Below, one piece after another: positions 17,141 through 25,263 of a DNA stretch of 53,554 nucleotides. The first letter of the stretch is position 1; each line of letters opens with the position of its first letter. The stretch covers positions 1-53,554 of the forward strand of contig CAJTZN010000024.1 in assembly GCA_910584065.1 (NCBI GenBank), given 5' to 3'. This DNA comes from an uncultured Eubacterium sp. GTDB taxonomy: Bacteria; Bacillota; Clostridia; Lachnospirales; Lachnospiraceae. The notes beneath the pieces are model-generated. The model ran no database searches and had not been told where the DNA came from. It worked only from the letters and a program-made list of their open reading frames with translations. The position numbers and the translations under genes were made by a program.

Positions 17141-17758
17141 TCACGCCGGCCCATCCCCCCACTTCCCCCTCATCTCTCGCAATCTCCGGTAAAACGTGGA
17201 CTTGCTCATCTGGCACCTCTCCAGCGCCCCCTTCAGCTTAATATCCCCCCTCTCCCAGGCCCTCACGATACTCCTGAAATTCCTCGGCACCACCGTTTTC
17301 GGCCTGCCGAACCGGACGCCCCGCTCCTTCGCCGCCGCGATCCCCTGTTCCTGCCTTTTCCGGATATTTTCCCTCTCGTTTTCCGCCACAAAAGACAAAA
17401 TCTGCAGTACCAGATCCGCGATAAACGTCCCCATCAGATCTTTCCCATTCCTCGTATCCAGAAGCGGCATATCGAGCACACAAATGTCAATGCCGATCTC
17501 TTTCGTGAGCTTCTGCCACTGTTTCAAAATTTCGGCATAATTGCGCCCCAGCCGGTCGATGCTCATGACATAGAGCAGGTCCCCGCCCCGCAGCCGCGAC
17601 ACCATTTGCTCATAATTGGCCCTGTCAAAATCTTTCCCCGACTGCTTATCCATAAAAATGCGATGCGCGGGGACGCCTGCCTTCTGTAATGCGATCATCT
17701 GACGGTCCTCATTTTGTTCCACACTCGACACACGGGCATATCCATACACATTGTTCAT
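17141..17758 (-). CDS. Serine site-specific recombinase, Hin/Pin invertase family
   Basis: The 205-residue protein has the catalytic serine in YGYARVS (S11), the DRLGRN motif with active-site arginine, the E-helix (LSFVAENEREN), and the RQEQGIAAAKERGVRFGRPK linker into a C-terminal helix-turn-helix (ERCQMSKSTFYRRL). Length and domain order match DNA invertases and small resolvases (Hin has 190 residues). GGAGG lies 8 bases before the start at 17758. The adjacent inverted Hin-like sites suggest it flips the 175-bp promoter segment. Confidence 0.92.
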   Translation of the reverse strand: MNNVYGYARVSSVEQNEDRQMIALQKAGVPAHRIFMDKQSGKDFDRANYEQMVSRLRGGDLLYVMSIDRLGRNYAEILKQWQKLTKEIGIDICVLDMPLLDTRNGKDLMGTFIADLVLQILSFVAENERENIRKRQEQGIAAAKERGVRFGRPKTVVPRNFRSIVRAWERGDIKLKGALERCQMSKSTFYRRLREMRGKWGDGPA

Positions 17759-17780
17759 ATCACTTTCCTCCGTTTACAAA

Positions 17781-17822
17781 AATCCTGCTAAATTTTGGTA
17801 CTATATTTCCCACAGCAGGATT
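17781..17822 (-). promoter_or_regulatory. Inverted repeat upstream of the recombinase, possible operator
   Basis: AATCCTGCT (17781-17789) and AGCAGGATT (17814-17822) are perfect 9-bp arms 24 bases apart, just before the recombinase ribosome site. They could bind a regulator or the recombinase itself. The rest of 17759-18106 holds only this, another inverted repeat and the ATPase promoter; no gene is seen. Confidence 0.4.
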
Positions 17823-17999
17823 CATTGTAAATGTTTCAGATCTGTGATACAATCCTCTATAGAAAACCCCAAACTGCTATTACAGGGCAGTTCCCGCTCA
17901 TACAAGTATAATCCGGGTCAAATCCGCGCAAACTGATAGAAAAGTTTTTCAGACGTAGAATTCGAAAATATGTTTTATGCAATTTTTTTAAACTTCTTC

Positions 18000-18033
18000 G
18001 TCGAAAACTTCTCTTTTTAACAAAGTTTTCGAC
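18000..18033 (+). promoter_or_regulatory. Inverted repeat upstream of the AAA ATPase promoter
   Basis: GTCGAAAACTT (18000-18010) and AAGTTTTCGAC (18023-18033) are perfect 11-bp arms with a 12-base loop, about 18 bases upstream of the -35 box. Operator or hairpin; there is no T run, so probably not a terminator. Confidence 0.45.
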
Positions 18034-18050
18034 TTACAAGTCCGAAACTA

Positions 18051-18079
18051 TTGATTTTTTCAAATTTTGGAGTATTATT
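18051..18079 (+). promoter_or_regulatory. Promoter of the AAA ATPase gene
   Basis: TTGATT (18051-18056), 17 bases, TATTAT (18074-18079). The start codon follows 28 bases later with GGAGG in between. Confidence 0.55.
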
Positions 18080-18106
18080 ATAGTTAAGAAAACCTGGAGG
18101 TGCGCT

Positions 18107-19342
18107 ATGGCTGAACTTATCGAACGCCCGGAGTATTTAGATCAACTCATTCAAAACAGAGATGTGGATCTGGTTAAGATTGTCACCGGCATTCGCAGAT
18201 GCGGAAAATCGTCCCTGCTGGACCTGTTCCATCAATACCTGTTGGACGACGGAGTCCCCGACGCCAATATCATCCACATGAATCTCGAGTCGCTGCGTTA
18301 CCGGGACCTTACTGACTACCTTGCCTTCTATGATCATGTCAGCGAGCGCATGGCGAAGGACGAAAAGACATACCTGATCTTCGATGAACTACAGGTTGTG
18401 GATCATTGGGAAAAGGCGATTGAGTCGTTCCGCCTCGACTTTGACGTCGATATCTACATCACCGGTTCCAACGCCTACCTGCTTTCCACGGAATTTTCCA
18501 CGCTGCTTTCGGGCAGATATGTGGAAATCCGAATGCTGCCCCTGTCGTTTCAGGAGTTCCTGACCTTCTACGAGTTTGCCCCTTCTGTCACGGTGGAAGA
18601 AAAATTCCAGCGGTACTTGCAGTTCGGCGGCATGCCGATCCTGAGGGAGTATCAGTTTAACGAGGCAAGAAGCACACAGGCCCTGGAAGGCATCTACTCT
18701 ACCGTAGTGCTGCGCGATATTCTCCAGCGCAACAATCAGGCCGACCAGGGTATGCTGCACAAAATCATGATGTTCCTCTGCTCCAATATTGGCAGCATCA
18801 CATCCCCGAACAAGATCGGTAATGTCTTATCCCATGAAGGCGATCTTCAAAGTGGAAAAGGCAAAAACGTCGCGGGTAAAACGGTAGATAAATACATTTC
18901 CATGCTGCGCAGCGCCTTTATCTTCTTCTCTGTCGGCAGATATGATGTGAAGGGGAAGCAGCTGCTGAAAACATTGGGCAAAAACTACATTATTGATATG
19001 GGTTTCCGAAACATGCTGCTCGGCTATCGGGATGCGGACCGGGGGCACGTTATCGAAAACATCGTGTTTCTGGAACTGATTCGACGTGACTACCATGTTT
19101 ATATCGGCAAAGTCGGAGAAGCTGAAATTGATTTTGTGGCAGAAAAGCCGGATGACAAACTGTATCTACAGGTGACGGAAAGCATGCAGTCCCCGGAAAC
19201 CCGCGAACGGGAACTCCGGCCGCTGCGCATGATACCGGATAACTATGAAAAGATCGTTTTATCGATGGATCGGAATTATATCAAATCCTACGATGGCATC
19301 AAGTCCCTGTACCTGATCGACTGGCTGCTATCCCCGACATGA
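18107..19342 (+). CDS. AAA+ ATPase with DUF4143 domain
   Basis: The protein has an N-terminal P-loop domain (Walker A TGIRRCGKSSL, Walker B YLIFDEL, sensor YITGSNAYLLS) and a C-terminal DUF4143 region. That region includes an endonuclease-like fold signature (EIDFVAEKPDDKLYLQVT, similar to PD-(D/E)xK: E...D...Q). These 400-residue proteins are widespread in gut anaerobes and their role is unsettled. The start has GGAGG about 6 bases upstream. It is a single gene with its own promoter and an inverted-repeat operator candidate. Confidence 0.88.
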   Translation: MAELIERPEYLDQLIQNRDVDLVKIVTGIRRCGKSSLLDLFHQYLLDDGVPDANIIHMNLESLRYRDLTDYLAFYDHVSERMAKDEKTYLIFDELQVVDHWEKAIESFRLDFDVDIYITGSNAYLLSTEFSTLLSGRYVEIRMLPLSFQEFLTFYEFAPSVTVEEKFQRYLQFGGMPILREYQFNEARSTQALEGIYSTVVLRDILQRNNQADQGMLHKIMMFLCSNIGSITSPNKIGNVLSHEGDLQSGKGKNVAGKTVDKYISMLRSAFIFFSVGRYDVKGKQLLKTLGKNYIIDMGFRNMLLGYRDADRGHVIENIVFLELIRRDYHVYIGKVGEAEIDFVAEKPDDKLYLQVTESMQSPETRERELRPLRMIPDNYEKIVLSMDRNYIKSYDGIKSLYLIDWLLSPT

Positions 19343-19404
19343 AACCACAAATTGCTGCCACAGGAATATTTCCGCAAAAAAAGAACGCCAGACAGGAGGC
19401 CGCC

Positions 19405-19857
19405 ATGAAAACATTTCGAGAACGATCCGCCGAACAAATACTTTACATCCTCGGTCTTATTGTTGCACTCCTGCTTTTCGCGTTCCTTTTCCTCATCCAC
19501 TCCGGCCGTCTCCACATTGAACTGACCGAAACCATCCCCCCTTGCCTGTTCTACCGGGTTTCCGGCCTGTACTGTCCGGGCTGCGGCGGCACCCGCGCCA
19601 TAAGCGCGCTTTTGGAGGGCGACCTGATCGCATCGTTTCTTTACCATCCATTTGTCCCGTATGTCGCGGTCCTCTACGCGCTGTTCATGATCAGCCATAC
19701 CGTGGAATGGATCGCCGCGCGAAAAAAGTCCTCCCGCGAAACACGTTTCATGAAAGGACTTTCCCTCAAAAGCGGTTATCTTTACGCCGGGATACTGCTC
19801 ATCCTTTTACAATGGATGGTTAAAAATCTGCTTGTTGTGTTTGGTATTCATCTATAA
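19405..19857 (+). CDS. DUF2752 membrane protein
   Basis: DUF2752 proteins are small membrane proteins of unknown function with a cysteine motif, here YCPGCGGTRAISAL. Three hydrophobic helices are visible (about residues 12-32, 84-103 and 123-145). I chose the ATG at 19405 because AGGAGG lies 5 bases upstream. An in-frame ATG at 19339 overlaps the ATPase stop and has no ribosome site. The cysteines could bind metal or form disulfides; this is inference. Confidence 0.85.
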   Translation: MKTFRERSAEQILYILGLIVALLLFAFLFLIHSGRLHIELTETIPPCLFYRVSGLYCPGCGGTRAISALLEGDLIASFLYHPFVPYVAVLYALFMISHTVEWIAARKKSSRETRFMKGLSLKSGYLYAGILLILLQWMVKNLLVVFGIHL

Positions 19858-19861
19858 ACAC

Positions 19862-19890
19862 TTGATATTTTTATCGGTTTATGGTATAAA
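19862..19890 (+). promoter_or_regulatory. Promoter of the antisense RNA
   Basis: TTGATA (19862-19867), 17 bases, TATAAA (19885-19890), close to the sigma-A consensus. Confidence 0.65.
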
Positions 19891-19896
19891 TAACAT

Positions 19897-19992
19897 AAGA
19901 AAAGCACTCACTCCAAGGGTGGATGCCTCTCGATTGGGTAATGCTCTATTGAGCACCGCCTAACCTGTTGGCAGACAGGTTAGGCATTTTTA
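19897..19992 (+). ncRNA. Antisense RNA of a type I toxin-antitoxin locus
   Basis: A transcript from the promoter at 19862-19890 would run about 95 bases to a strong intrinsic terminator (GCCTAACCTGT at 19958-19968 pairs with ACAGGTTAGGC at 19975-19985, then ATTTTTATTT). It converges on the toxin mRNA and would base-pair with its 3' part. This is the TxpA/RatA layout. It contains no open frame of note. Confidence 0.6.
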
Positions 19993-20106
19993 TTTCTTCC
20001 TGCTTCTCTTATCGAGAAAGGTCAGAATCGCAACAATCAAACTTCCAAAGGAAATCAGCAAGCCGATAACCCCAATGAATATTAAAATAATATCCGCAGT
20101 TGTCAT
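19990..20106 (-). CDS. Putative holin-like toxin, 38 residues (type I toxin)
   Basis: The peptide begins MTTADIILIFIGVIGLLISF and ends in a basic tail (LDKRSRKK). It has one hydrophobic helix and a charged C-terminus, which matches the putative holin-like toxin family (related to TxpA/BsrG). Such peptides damage the membrane when their antisense RNA is missing. GGGAGGTGCG lies just before the start. Its stop overlaps the T run of the antisense terminator. Confidence 0.75.
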   Translation of the reverse strand: MTTADIILIFIGVIGLLISFGSLIVAILTFLDKRSRKK

Positions 20107-20197
20107 GATACGCACCTCCCTTCCTCTGTATTCCGGCGAACCGGTCATGGGTTCAGAAGGCTGCCGCCCCCATCATGGGCACTTTTCTATAATTGAA

Positions 20198-20226
20198 ATT
20201 CTATCATAGTCCAGCCAAAATTTCAA
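20198..20226 (-). promoter_or_regulatory. Promoter of the holin-like toxin mRNA
   Basis: On the minus strand TTGAAA (20221-20226), 17 bases, TAGAAT (20198-20203). The leader of about 85 bases contains a hairpin (GCCCATGATGGGGGC) that could limit translation, as in other type I toxins. Confidence 0.55.
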
Positions 20227-20262
20227 TCCTCCAGTTTAAACATCTCCCATCCCTGATATACC

Positions 20263-20676
20263 CTAGTAATAATATCCGCTTATATCCACCCTGAAAAATT
20301 GCTGCAGCCAGTTATACAATGCCTCCTCATCGTTCGGATCAATGTATTCTAACTGGTTAAATGTCTCGATATTGAAATTCTCCCAGTTGAACATCATGGC
20401 AAGCGAAATGATCATATATACTCCCATGAGAAATCCAATCCCGTTCAATATGATCCCGACGATGCCAAATGTCTTCCCCGATCCGGTTCCCTTGACAAGG
20501 CAGATGATGGAAAACACCACGCCAATGATGGAAAAAACAAAACCCACTCCCACACAGCAGCAAAGAATGGATAAGACGCCAAGCACGATCGCCGCGATCC
20601 CAAGTCCCCTCTTTTCATCCGGCTCCTGTTCTACCGGCTTTACAAAATCATCCTGCTGCAAATAATTATCCTCCAT
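20263..20676 (-). CDS. DUF4190 membrane protein
   Basis: The 137-residue protein has an acidic polar N-terminus and two long hydrophobic helices (about residues 26-62 and 70-96: LGIAAIVLGVLSILCCCVGV, then GIVGIILNGIGFLMGVYMI) typical of DUF4190. The function is unknown. AAAGGAG precedes the start. It follows a second DUF4190 gene on the same strand after 54 bases and was probably transcribed with it. Confidence 0.8.
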   Translation of the reverse strand: MEDNYLQQDDFVKPVEQEPDEKRGLGIAAIVLGVLSILCCCVGVGFVFSIIGVVFSIICLVKGTGSGKTFGIVGIILNGIGFLMGVYMIISLAMMFNWENFNIETFNQLEYIDPNDEEALYNWLQQFFRVDISGYYY

Positions 20677-20730
20677 GACAAACTCCTTTCCAAATTTAAC
20701 AACAACTTAAACATCGTTCCTGTCGACGTG

Positions 20731-21069
20731 TCACCTGAAAAAACTTTTCAGTTCCCGCACCGCCATAAGCACCGTATCGGAACTATCCTTCGGCGTATAG
20801 GATCCATTCCCCGCCGCGGAAAACAGCATAATATACAATACCGCCGCCACGATGCCGATCGCGAATCCTGTCGCGCCGACGACGATACCCGCGATCGCCA
20901 GATCCTTCTGCCTGCGGTTGCCCTCCCGCAGCGCAAGAATCCCGAGAACGATGGCAACGACTCCGCAGACCACGGCGATATACCAGACACAGCAGCCGCT
21001 GAGCAGTGCCACACAAGAAACAATAAACGACGCGATCGCTTTTCCATTCACATTATTATTCTGTTCCAT
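20731..21069 (-). CDS. DUF4190-like membrane protein
   Basis: The 112-residue protein starts MEQNNNVNGKAIASFIVSCV and has two hydrophobic stretches and a basic loop (REGNRRQKDLA) between them. I chose 21069 because AGGAGG lies 5 bases upstream. The gene overlaps the end of thrS by 14 bases, so it is likely translated from the same message. It is a divergent paralog of its downstream neighbour. Confidence 0.8.
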   Translation of the reverse strand: MEQNNNVNGKAIASFIVSCVALLSGCCVWYIAVVCGVVAIVLGILALREGNRRQKDLAIAGIVVGATGFAIGIVAAVLYIMLFSAAGNGSYTPKDSSDTVLMAVRELKSFFR

Positions 21070-23029
21070 CAGCGCCTCCTTCGATCGTACGAATCTCTTT
21101 CGTGCGAATTTCCTCTGAAATATCATTTATAAAATCTGCCAGGGATACCTGCCCCTCATCGCCTTTGTAGCGGCTGCGAAGCGATACGACCCCTTCTTCC
21201 TGCTCCTTCTGGCCGACGATCAGCATATATGGGATCTTTTTCAGCCTTGCCTCACGGATCTTGAATCCAATCTTCTCCGACCGGCCGTCCACTGTAACGT
21301 CGATTCCGTGATCCGCCAGTTCCGCGCGTACCTGCTCCGCATAATCGGCATACTTTTCCGAAATCGGCAGCACGCGCACCTGTTCCGGGCAGAGCCAGGT
21401 CGGGAACTTCCCGGCATATTTTTCGATCAGCCAGGCCAGCGTCCTCTCGTAGCATCCGATCGATGTTCTGTGGATAATATACGGACGGACTTTGTCGCCG
21501 TTCTCGTCAATGTAATACATATCAAACTGCTCGGCGAGTAGAGCGTCCCACTGGATCGTGATCATCGTGTCTTCCTTGCCGTATACGTTTTTCGCGTTGA
21601 TATCCACTTTCGGGCCATAAAAAGCCGCTTCGCCGACGTCCTCCGTAAACGGAATGTTCAGTTCGTTCAGGATTCCCCGGATATGAGCCTCGGTTTCTTC
21701 CCATACCTCCGGCTCGCCGATATATTTTTCCGCATTCTCCGGATCCCATTTGGAAAGATGATACGTCACATCTTCCTCCAGTCCCAGTGTCTGCAGACAG
21801 TACTGTGCCAGCGCGATGCAGTCCTTAAATTCCTGTACCATCTGATCCGGACGGACGACGAGATGTCCCTCTGAAATCGTAAACTGCCGTACCCTTGTAA
21901 GTCCGTGCATCTCACCGGATTCCTCATTTCGGAACAGCGTCGAAGTCTCCCCATAACGGCACGGCAGATCGCGGTACGACTTCTGTCCCGCTTTGAATAC
22001 GTAATACTGGAACGGACAGGTCATCGGCCGCAGGGCAAATACTTCCTTGTCTTTTTCCTCGTCGCCGAGCACGAACATTCCCTCTTTGTAATGATCCCAA
22101 TGTCCGGAAATTTTGTACAGATCGGATTTCGCCATCAGCGGCGTCTTCGTCCTGACATAACCCCGCTTATCCTCCTCGTCCTCGATCCACCGCTGCAGCT
22201 TCTGCACGATCTTCACGCCGTTTGGCATGAGGAGCGGAAGTCCCTGCCCGATCACGTCCACCGTCGTAAAAATCTCCATCTCGCGCCCGAGTTTATTGTG
22301 GTCGCGCTTTTTGATGTCCTCCAGGTGCGCCAGATACGCGTCCAGATCCGCTTTTTTCGTAAATGCCGTTCCGTAAATACGTGTCAGCATCTTGTTCTTC
22401 TCATTCCCTCTCCAGTAAGCGCCCGACGAGGATGTCAGCTTGAATGCCTTGACCGGCTTCGTGCTCATCAGGTGCGGCCCGGCGCACAGATCGATATACT
22501 CTCCCTGTTGGTAGAATGAAAGTTCCGCATCTTCCGGCAGATCCTCGATCAGTTCCACTTTGTAGGGCTCATCTCTTTTCTTCATCAGGTCGATCGCTTC
22601 CTGCCTCGAAAGGGTAAACCGCTCGAGTACCGCCCCCTCTTTGATGATCTTCTTCATCTCTTTTTCTATAGCGTCCAGCGCCTCCCGATCCAATGATTCC
22701 ATATCAAAATCATAATAAAAACCGTTCTCAATCGACGGCCCGATCGCACATTTCGCCTCCGGATACATGCGTTTGACCGCCTGCGCCAGCACATGCGCGG
22801 TCGTGTGGCGGTACGCTGCCTTTCCTTCCTCGCTGTCAAACGTGAGAATGTTCAGCTCATGCTCTCCGTCTACGACTGTCCGCAGATCCACGGTCTCCCC
22901 GTCCAGTTCTGCCACGCAGGCCACCCTTGCCAGGCCTTCGCTGATATCTTTCGCAATGTCAATGATCGCCATTGGCTCCGCATATTCCTTGCAGGAACCG
23001 TCTTTCAATTTGATCTTCAAAACACTCAC
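21056..23029 (-). CDS. thrS: Threonyl-tRNA synthetase
   Basis: The enzyme charges tRNA-Thr. Visible domains are an N-terminal TGS domain (KIKLKDGSCKEYA...), the editing/SAD domain (HTTAHVLAQAVKRMYP; FDM..), the class II core with zinc ligands in LRPMTCPFQYYVF and IIHRTSIGCYERTLAWLIE, and a C-terminal anticodon-binding domain (WLCPEQVRVLPIS). Length is normal. The GTG at 23029 gives MSVLKIKLKDG with AGGA 7 bases upstream; ATGs at 23053 and 23077 are in frame but lack good sites. A T-box leader precedes it. Confidence 0.95.
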   Translation of the reverse strand: MSVLKIKLKDGSCKEYAEPMAIIDIAKDISEGLARVACVAELDGETVDLRTVVDGEHELNILTFDSEEGKAAYRHTTAHVLAQAVKRMYPEAKCAIGPSIENGFYYDFDMESLDREALDAIEKEMKKIIKEGAVLERFTLSRQEAIDLMKKRDEPYKVELIEDLPEDAELSFYQQGEYIDLCAGPHLMSTKPVKAFKLTSSSGAYWRGNEKNKMLTRIYGTAFTKKADLDAYLAHLEDIKKRDHNKLGREMEIFTTVDVIGQGLPLLMPNGVKIVQKLQRWIEDEEDKRGYVRTKTPLMAKSDLYKISGHWDHYKEGMFVLGDEEKDKEVFALRPMTCPFQYYVFKAGQKSYRDLPCRYGETSTLFRNEESGEMHGLTRVRQFTISEGHLVVRPDQMVQEFKDCIALAQYCLQTLGLEEDVTYHLSKWDPENAEKYIGEPEVWEETEAHIRGILNELNIPFTEDVGEAAFYGPKVDINAKNVYGKEDTMITIQWDALLAEQFDMYYIDENGDKVRPYIIHRTSIGCYERTLAWLIEKYAGKFPTWLCPEQVRVLPISEKYADYAEQVRAELADHGIDVTVDGRSEKIGFKIREARLKKIPYMLIVGQKEQEEGVVSLRSRYKGDEGQVSLADFINDISEEIRTKEIRTIEGGADGTE

Positions 23030-23124
23030 TGTCCTTTCCTGCCCGTCTTTCATGGCAAATTGATTTTTTCCTCGCACGCGTCACGCAAATCAGGGCGTAC
23101 ACGCGCAGCTGCTCTCCCCAAATA

Positions 23125-23410
23125 CAACAAACCCCGCCCCTACAAACACGATCGGTCACAGGGACGGGGTATCACTTTCGAAATATTCCCGCGGGTCCAC
23201 CCTTTTTGGCATTTGCTCTTCCAACGCATTGTACGGCAGGCCGCCATCTCAGCGACATGGCAAATACCCGGCTTCATTTTGACGATAACGGCGTCACCGG
23301 ACCGGATTGGGGCCACTCAGAGGTAGTTTTCAAATGCTTCCCATGCTGGTGATTCCAGCCTGACGCGTCGCCGCCGTTCGCGGATCGCGCGTTCCGTCAC
23401 CATTCTCTGT
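23125..23410 (-). promoter_or_regulatory. T-box riboswitch controlling thrS
   Basis: On the minus strand the T-box core AAAGGGTGGACCCGCGGG lies at 23189-23206, followed by a terminator (ACCCCGTCCC pairs with the GGG.CGGGGT arm at 23131-23141, then TTTGTTGT). The upstream GC-rich region to about 23410 would form stem I. The core differs from the usual GGTGGTACCGCGG by A and C at the tRNA-acceptor-adjacent bases (GGTGGACCCGCGG). The amino acid (threonine) is inferred from the gene it precedes. Confidence 0.85.
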
Positions 23411-23514
23411 CATGTTACCACATTTTACTCGTCTCTTCTACGTGTTATGGAATATTATAATTATTTGTTTACAAATTGTCAACTGCTTTTTTTGCCAGAT
23501 AATGATGTCGCTAT

Positions 23515-23542
23515 TGAGTTTTTTGTCGTATTATGGTAAGAT
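23515..23542 (+). promoter_or_regulatory. Promoter of the second small toxin-like locus
   Basis: TTGAGT (23515-23520), 16 bases, TAAGAT (23537-23542). About 130 bases of structured leader follow, including an AGAGGG/CCCTCT hairpin. Confidence 0.45.
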
Positions 23543-23671
23543 TTGTTTTGGGTATTATCAGGATGGTAGGTGGTTAGCCCTCAACAGAGGGACTGTGACC
23601 CTCTGATTACATAGAAACCCGAAAGGGAATCTAAAGAAATCCTTGATTTCTGGGAAAGGAGGGCGAAGCCA

Positions 23672-23767
23672 ATAGATATATTAGGACTTATAGCAGTGTT
23701 AAGCTTCGGCTTGACCTGTTTCGGAATAGGATACTCTATCGGTAAAGATAGTAACACGCAGAAATAG
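23672..23767 (+). CDS. Second holin-like toxin candidate (31 residues, ATA start)
   Basis: The frame reads DILGLIAVLSFGLTCFGIGY and then SIGKDSNTQK. It is a single hydrophobic helix with a polar tail, like small putative holin-like toxins of gut Firmicutes, which normally begin M-D-I/T-L. GGAGG lies 9 bases upstream, but the codon at the expected start is ATA, not ATG. Either a rare start is used or the toxin has been silenced by mutation. A terminator follows immediately after the stop. Confidence 0.5.
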   Translation: MDILGLIAVLSFGLTCFGIGYSIGKDSNTQK

Positions 23768-23802
23768 CCACCCCGGTCCGCAAAACTAAGGTGACTATTT
23801 TT
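23764..23802 (+). terminator. Terminator after the small toxin-like gene (possibly bidirectional)
   Basis: ATAGCCACC (23764-23772) pairs with GGTGACTAT (23790-23798), followed by TTTTTG on the plus strand. Confidence 0.65.
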
Positions 23803-23846
23803 GTTAACTTATAATCTGGGCTAACCATCTATCGACATACCCGCGA

Positions 23847-23875
23847 GGCATCTGTTACTAGCAGATGCCTTTTTC
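23847..23875 (+). terminator. Second plus-strand terminator
   Basis: GGCATCTG (23847-23854) and CAGATGCC (23862-23869) are followed by TTTTTCT. Between the two terminators, GGGCTAACC (about 23817) is complementary to GGTTAGCCC in the leader (about 23573), within a 14/16 match. Confidence 0.65.
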
Positions 23876-23906
23876 TAAAAAATAATATAACATAATGCAG
23901 GCGAAA

Positions 23907-24233
23907 TTACAAGTAAAAAATTTTGCCTCTCTTTGCCACGATCAAAGTCGCTTCCTCCGGCTCGTCGATCACCTGCTGAATAGAAAAGCCGGCATCCTGC
24001 AATAGTCCCATCTCGTGCTCCAGCGTCAGCGGTATGTCAAAATGAACGTAACGCTCTGCCGGAACGTTCCATTTTTTCCGCCTCTCAAAGCAGACATCAC
24101 GCAATAATCCCTCTTCCTCCTCGCAGCACGCTGTATAATCCGCCAAAAGGAACACGCCGCCATCTCTCAGACTTCTGGCAATCCTTTTGTACACATCATA
24201 ACATTGATATAGCCACTGGTCTACCTCATACAT
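23907..24233 (-). pseudogene. C-terminal fragment of a SAM-dependent methyltransferase
   Basis: The 108 residues start MYEVDQWLYQCYDVYKRIAR and continue SLRDGGVFLLADY, a typical second half of a class I methyltransferase (helix, then GG.FL..D). They end FSIQQVIDEPEEATLIVAKR. The SAM-binding N-terminal half (the GxGxG motif) is absent, and the upstream 60 bases hold only a hairpin, so the gene looks truncated. Confidence 0.55.
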
Positions 24234-24300
24234 TTTTTTATTTGAAGATGAGCGGGACTTATTTCACTTCCCCGCTCAAAGCACAGCATAAATACCCTTT

Positions 24301-24516
24301 TCACAAAATCCCATATTTCCTAAAAATACAATTCAAATCCTCCCTGCTGATCTTCCCCGCCAGATAATACGCCTTGACGCTCGCTTCCACTGCCTCAAAA
24401 AACGTGTCAAACAGAAACCAATCACCTGCATCATAATATTCCCGCAGTTCCGCAAAGTCACGCCGCAATCCTTCCGGCAAGTCCTCCCGCAAGACAATCT
24501 CCTCGTCAATATACAT
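24301..24516 (-). CDS. Small hypothetical protein, 71 residues
   Basis: An acidic, mostly helical protein (MYIDEEIVLREDLPEGLRRD..., ending LNCIFRKYGIL). GGAGC lies 7 bases upstream. I do not recognise a family. It follows the CD3324-type gene on the same strand and may share its transcript. Confidence 0.65.
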   Translation of the reverse strand: MYIDEEIVLREDLPEGLRRDFAELREYYDAGDWFLFDTFFEAVEASVKAYYLAGKISREDLNCIFRKYGIL

Positions 24517-24576
24517 CTATCTGCTCCTTCTTTTTTCTATGGATTCACTTTTCCATAATTTTGTGACATGTCGGTT

Positions 24577-24822
24577 TTAGCACTTTCTCTTCTCCGACAA
24601 ATAATACTTCCCGGCCAGTTCCAAAACCCCTTCCCCACCGAGATAATCTTTATAAATCTGCCGGTTTCTCCTGGAAAGTTCCTGCCTGATCTGCGTTCCC
24701 TCTCCCCATGCCCGCCTGTGCGCGGACTTGCGCGGAATGTAAATGCTTTCCCCGTCCACATACTGCTGGATCCTGTCGATCAGTTCACCCGGCAGGATCT
24801 CTTCTGCTTTTTTATAGCCCAT
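24577..24822 (-). CDS. CD3324-family protein, C-terminus probably shortened
   Basis: MGYKKAEEILPGELIDRIQQ, then YVDGESIYIPRKS and a helix-turn-helix-like segment ending GKYYLSEK match CD3324-type proteins, small DNA-binding-like proteins of Clostridia. As I recall, relatives continue after LSEK with SIQRIIR-like residues; here the frame ends RKC*. Fifteen more in-frame codons exist in another frame (SAKTDMSQNYG...), so a frameshift near the end is possible. Confidence 0.65.
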   Translation of the reverse strand: MGYKKAEEILPGELIDRIQQYVDGESIYIPRKSAHRRAWGEGTQIRQELSRRNRQIYKDYLGGEGVLELAGKYYLSEKRKC

Positions 24823-24942
24823 GTATGCCTCCTAAATATCGTTCTATTCTTTAGGAATCGCATTGACTATAACAAATCTGCCTCTGCCATAGCCAGTGCT
24901 ATGCAGGCATAATATATTTTCTCATACCCATCCCTCCTTCTG

Positions 24943-25263
24943 TCAGATCACCCGCAGAATCCACTCTGCTGCATAAACAGCGATACATGCCGCCATCGCC
25001 ACCGTAAGCAGGCTCTTTCCCCGATACGCCAGTAAAACTGCCGCCGCCGTACCCACAAGCGCGGACACGATTCCCTGCGTGGAATAAATAATAGCCGGAA
25101 ATGTCATCGCCCCCAGTACCGCATAGGGAATATACGTCAGAAAAGATTTCAGGAACACATTTTTAATCTTCCCCCTGCACAAAACGAGCGGCACGACACG
25201 TATGGCATACGTCGTGAGCGCCATGATCGCCAAATAGACAAAAAAGGTTTTCTCACTGATCAC
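24943..25263 (-). CDS. azlD: Branched-chain amino acid exporter subunit AzlD
   Basis: A 106-residue membrane protein with four hydrophobic helices, starting MISEKTFFVYLAIMALTTYA and containing IRVVPLVLCRGKI, typical of AzlD. It overlaps the upstream azlC by 11 bases, so the two are translationally coupled. The pair exports branched-chain amino acids or similar substrates; the actual substrate is inferred from the family. Confidence 0.9.
   Translation of the reverse strand: MISEKTFFVYLAIMALTTYAIRVVPLVLCRGKIKNVFLKSFLTYIPYAVLGAMTFPAIIYSTQGIVSALVGTAAAVLLAYRGKSLLTVAMAACIAVYAAEWILRVI

Noticed and set aside
24826..24942. Short frames after azlD (for example MGMRKYIMPA)
   Set aside because: A GGAGGG is present but the frame ends after 10 codons and shows nothing recognisable.
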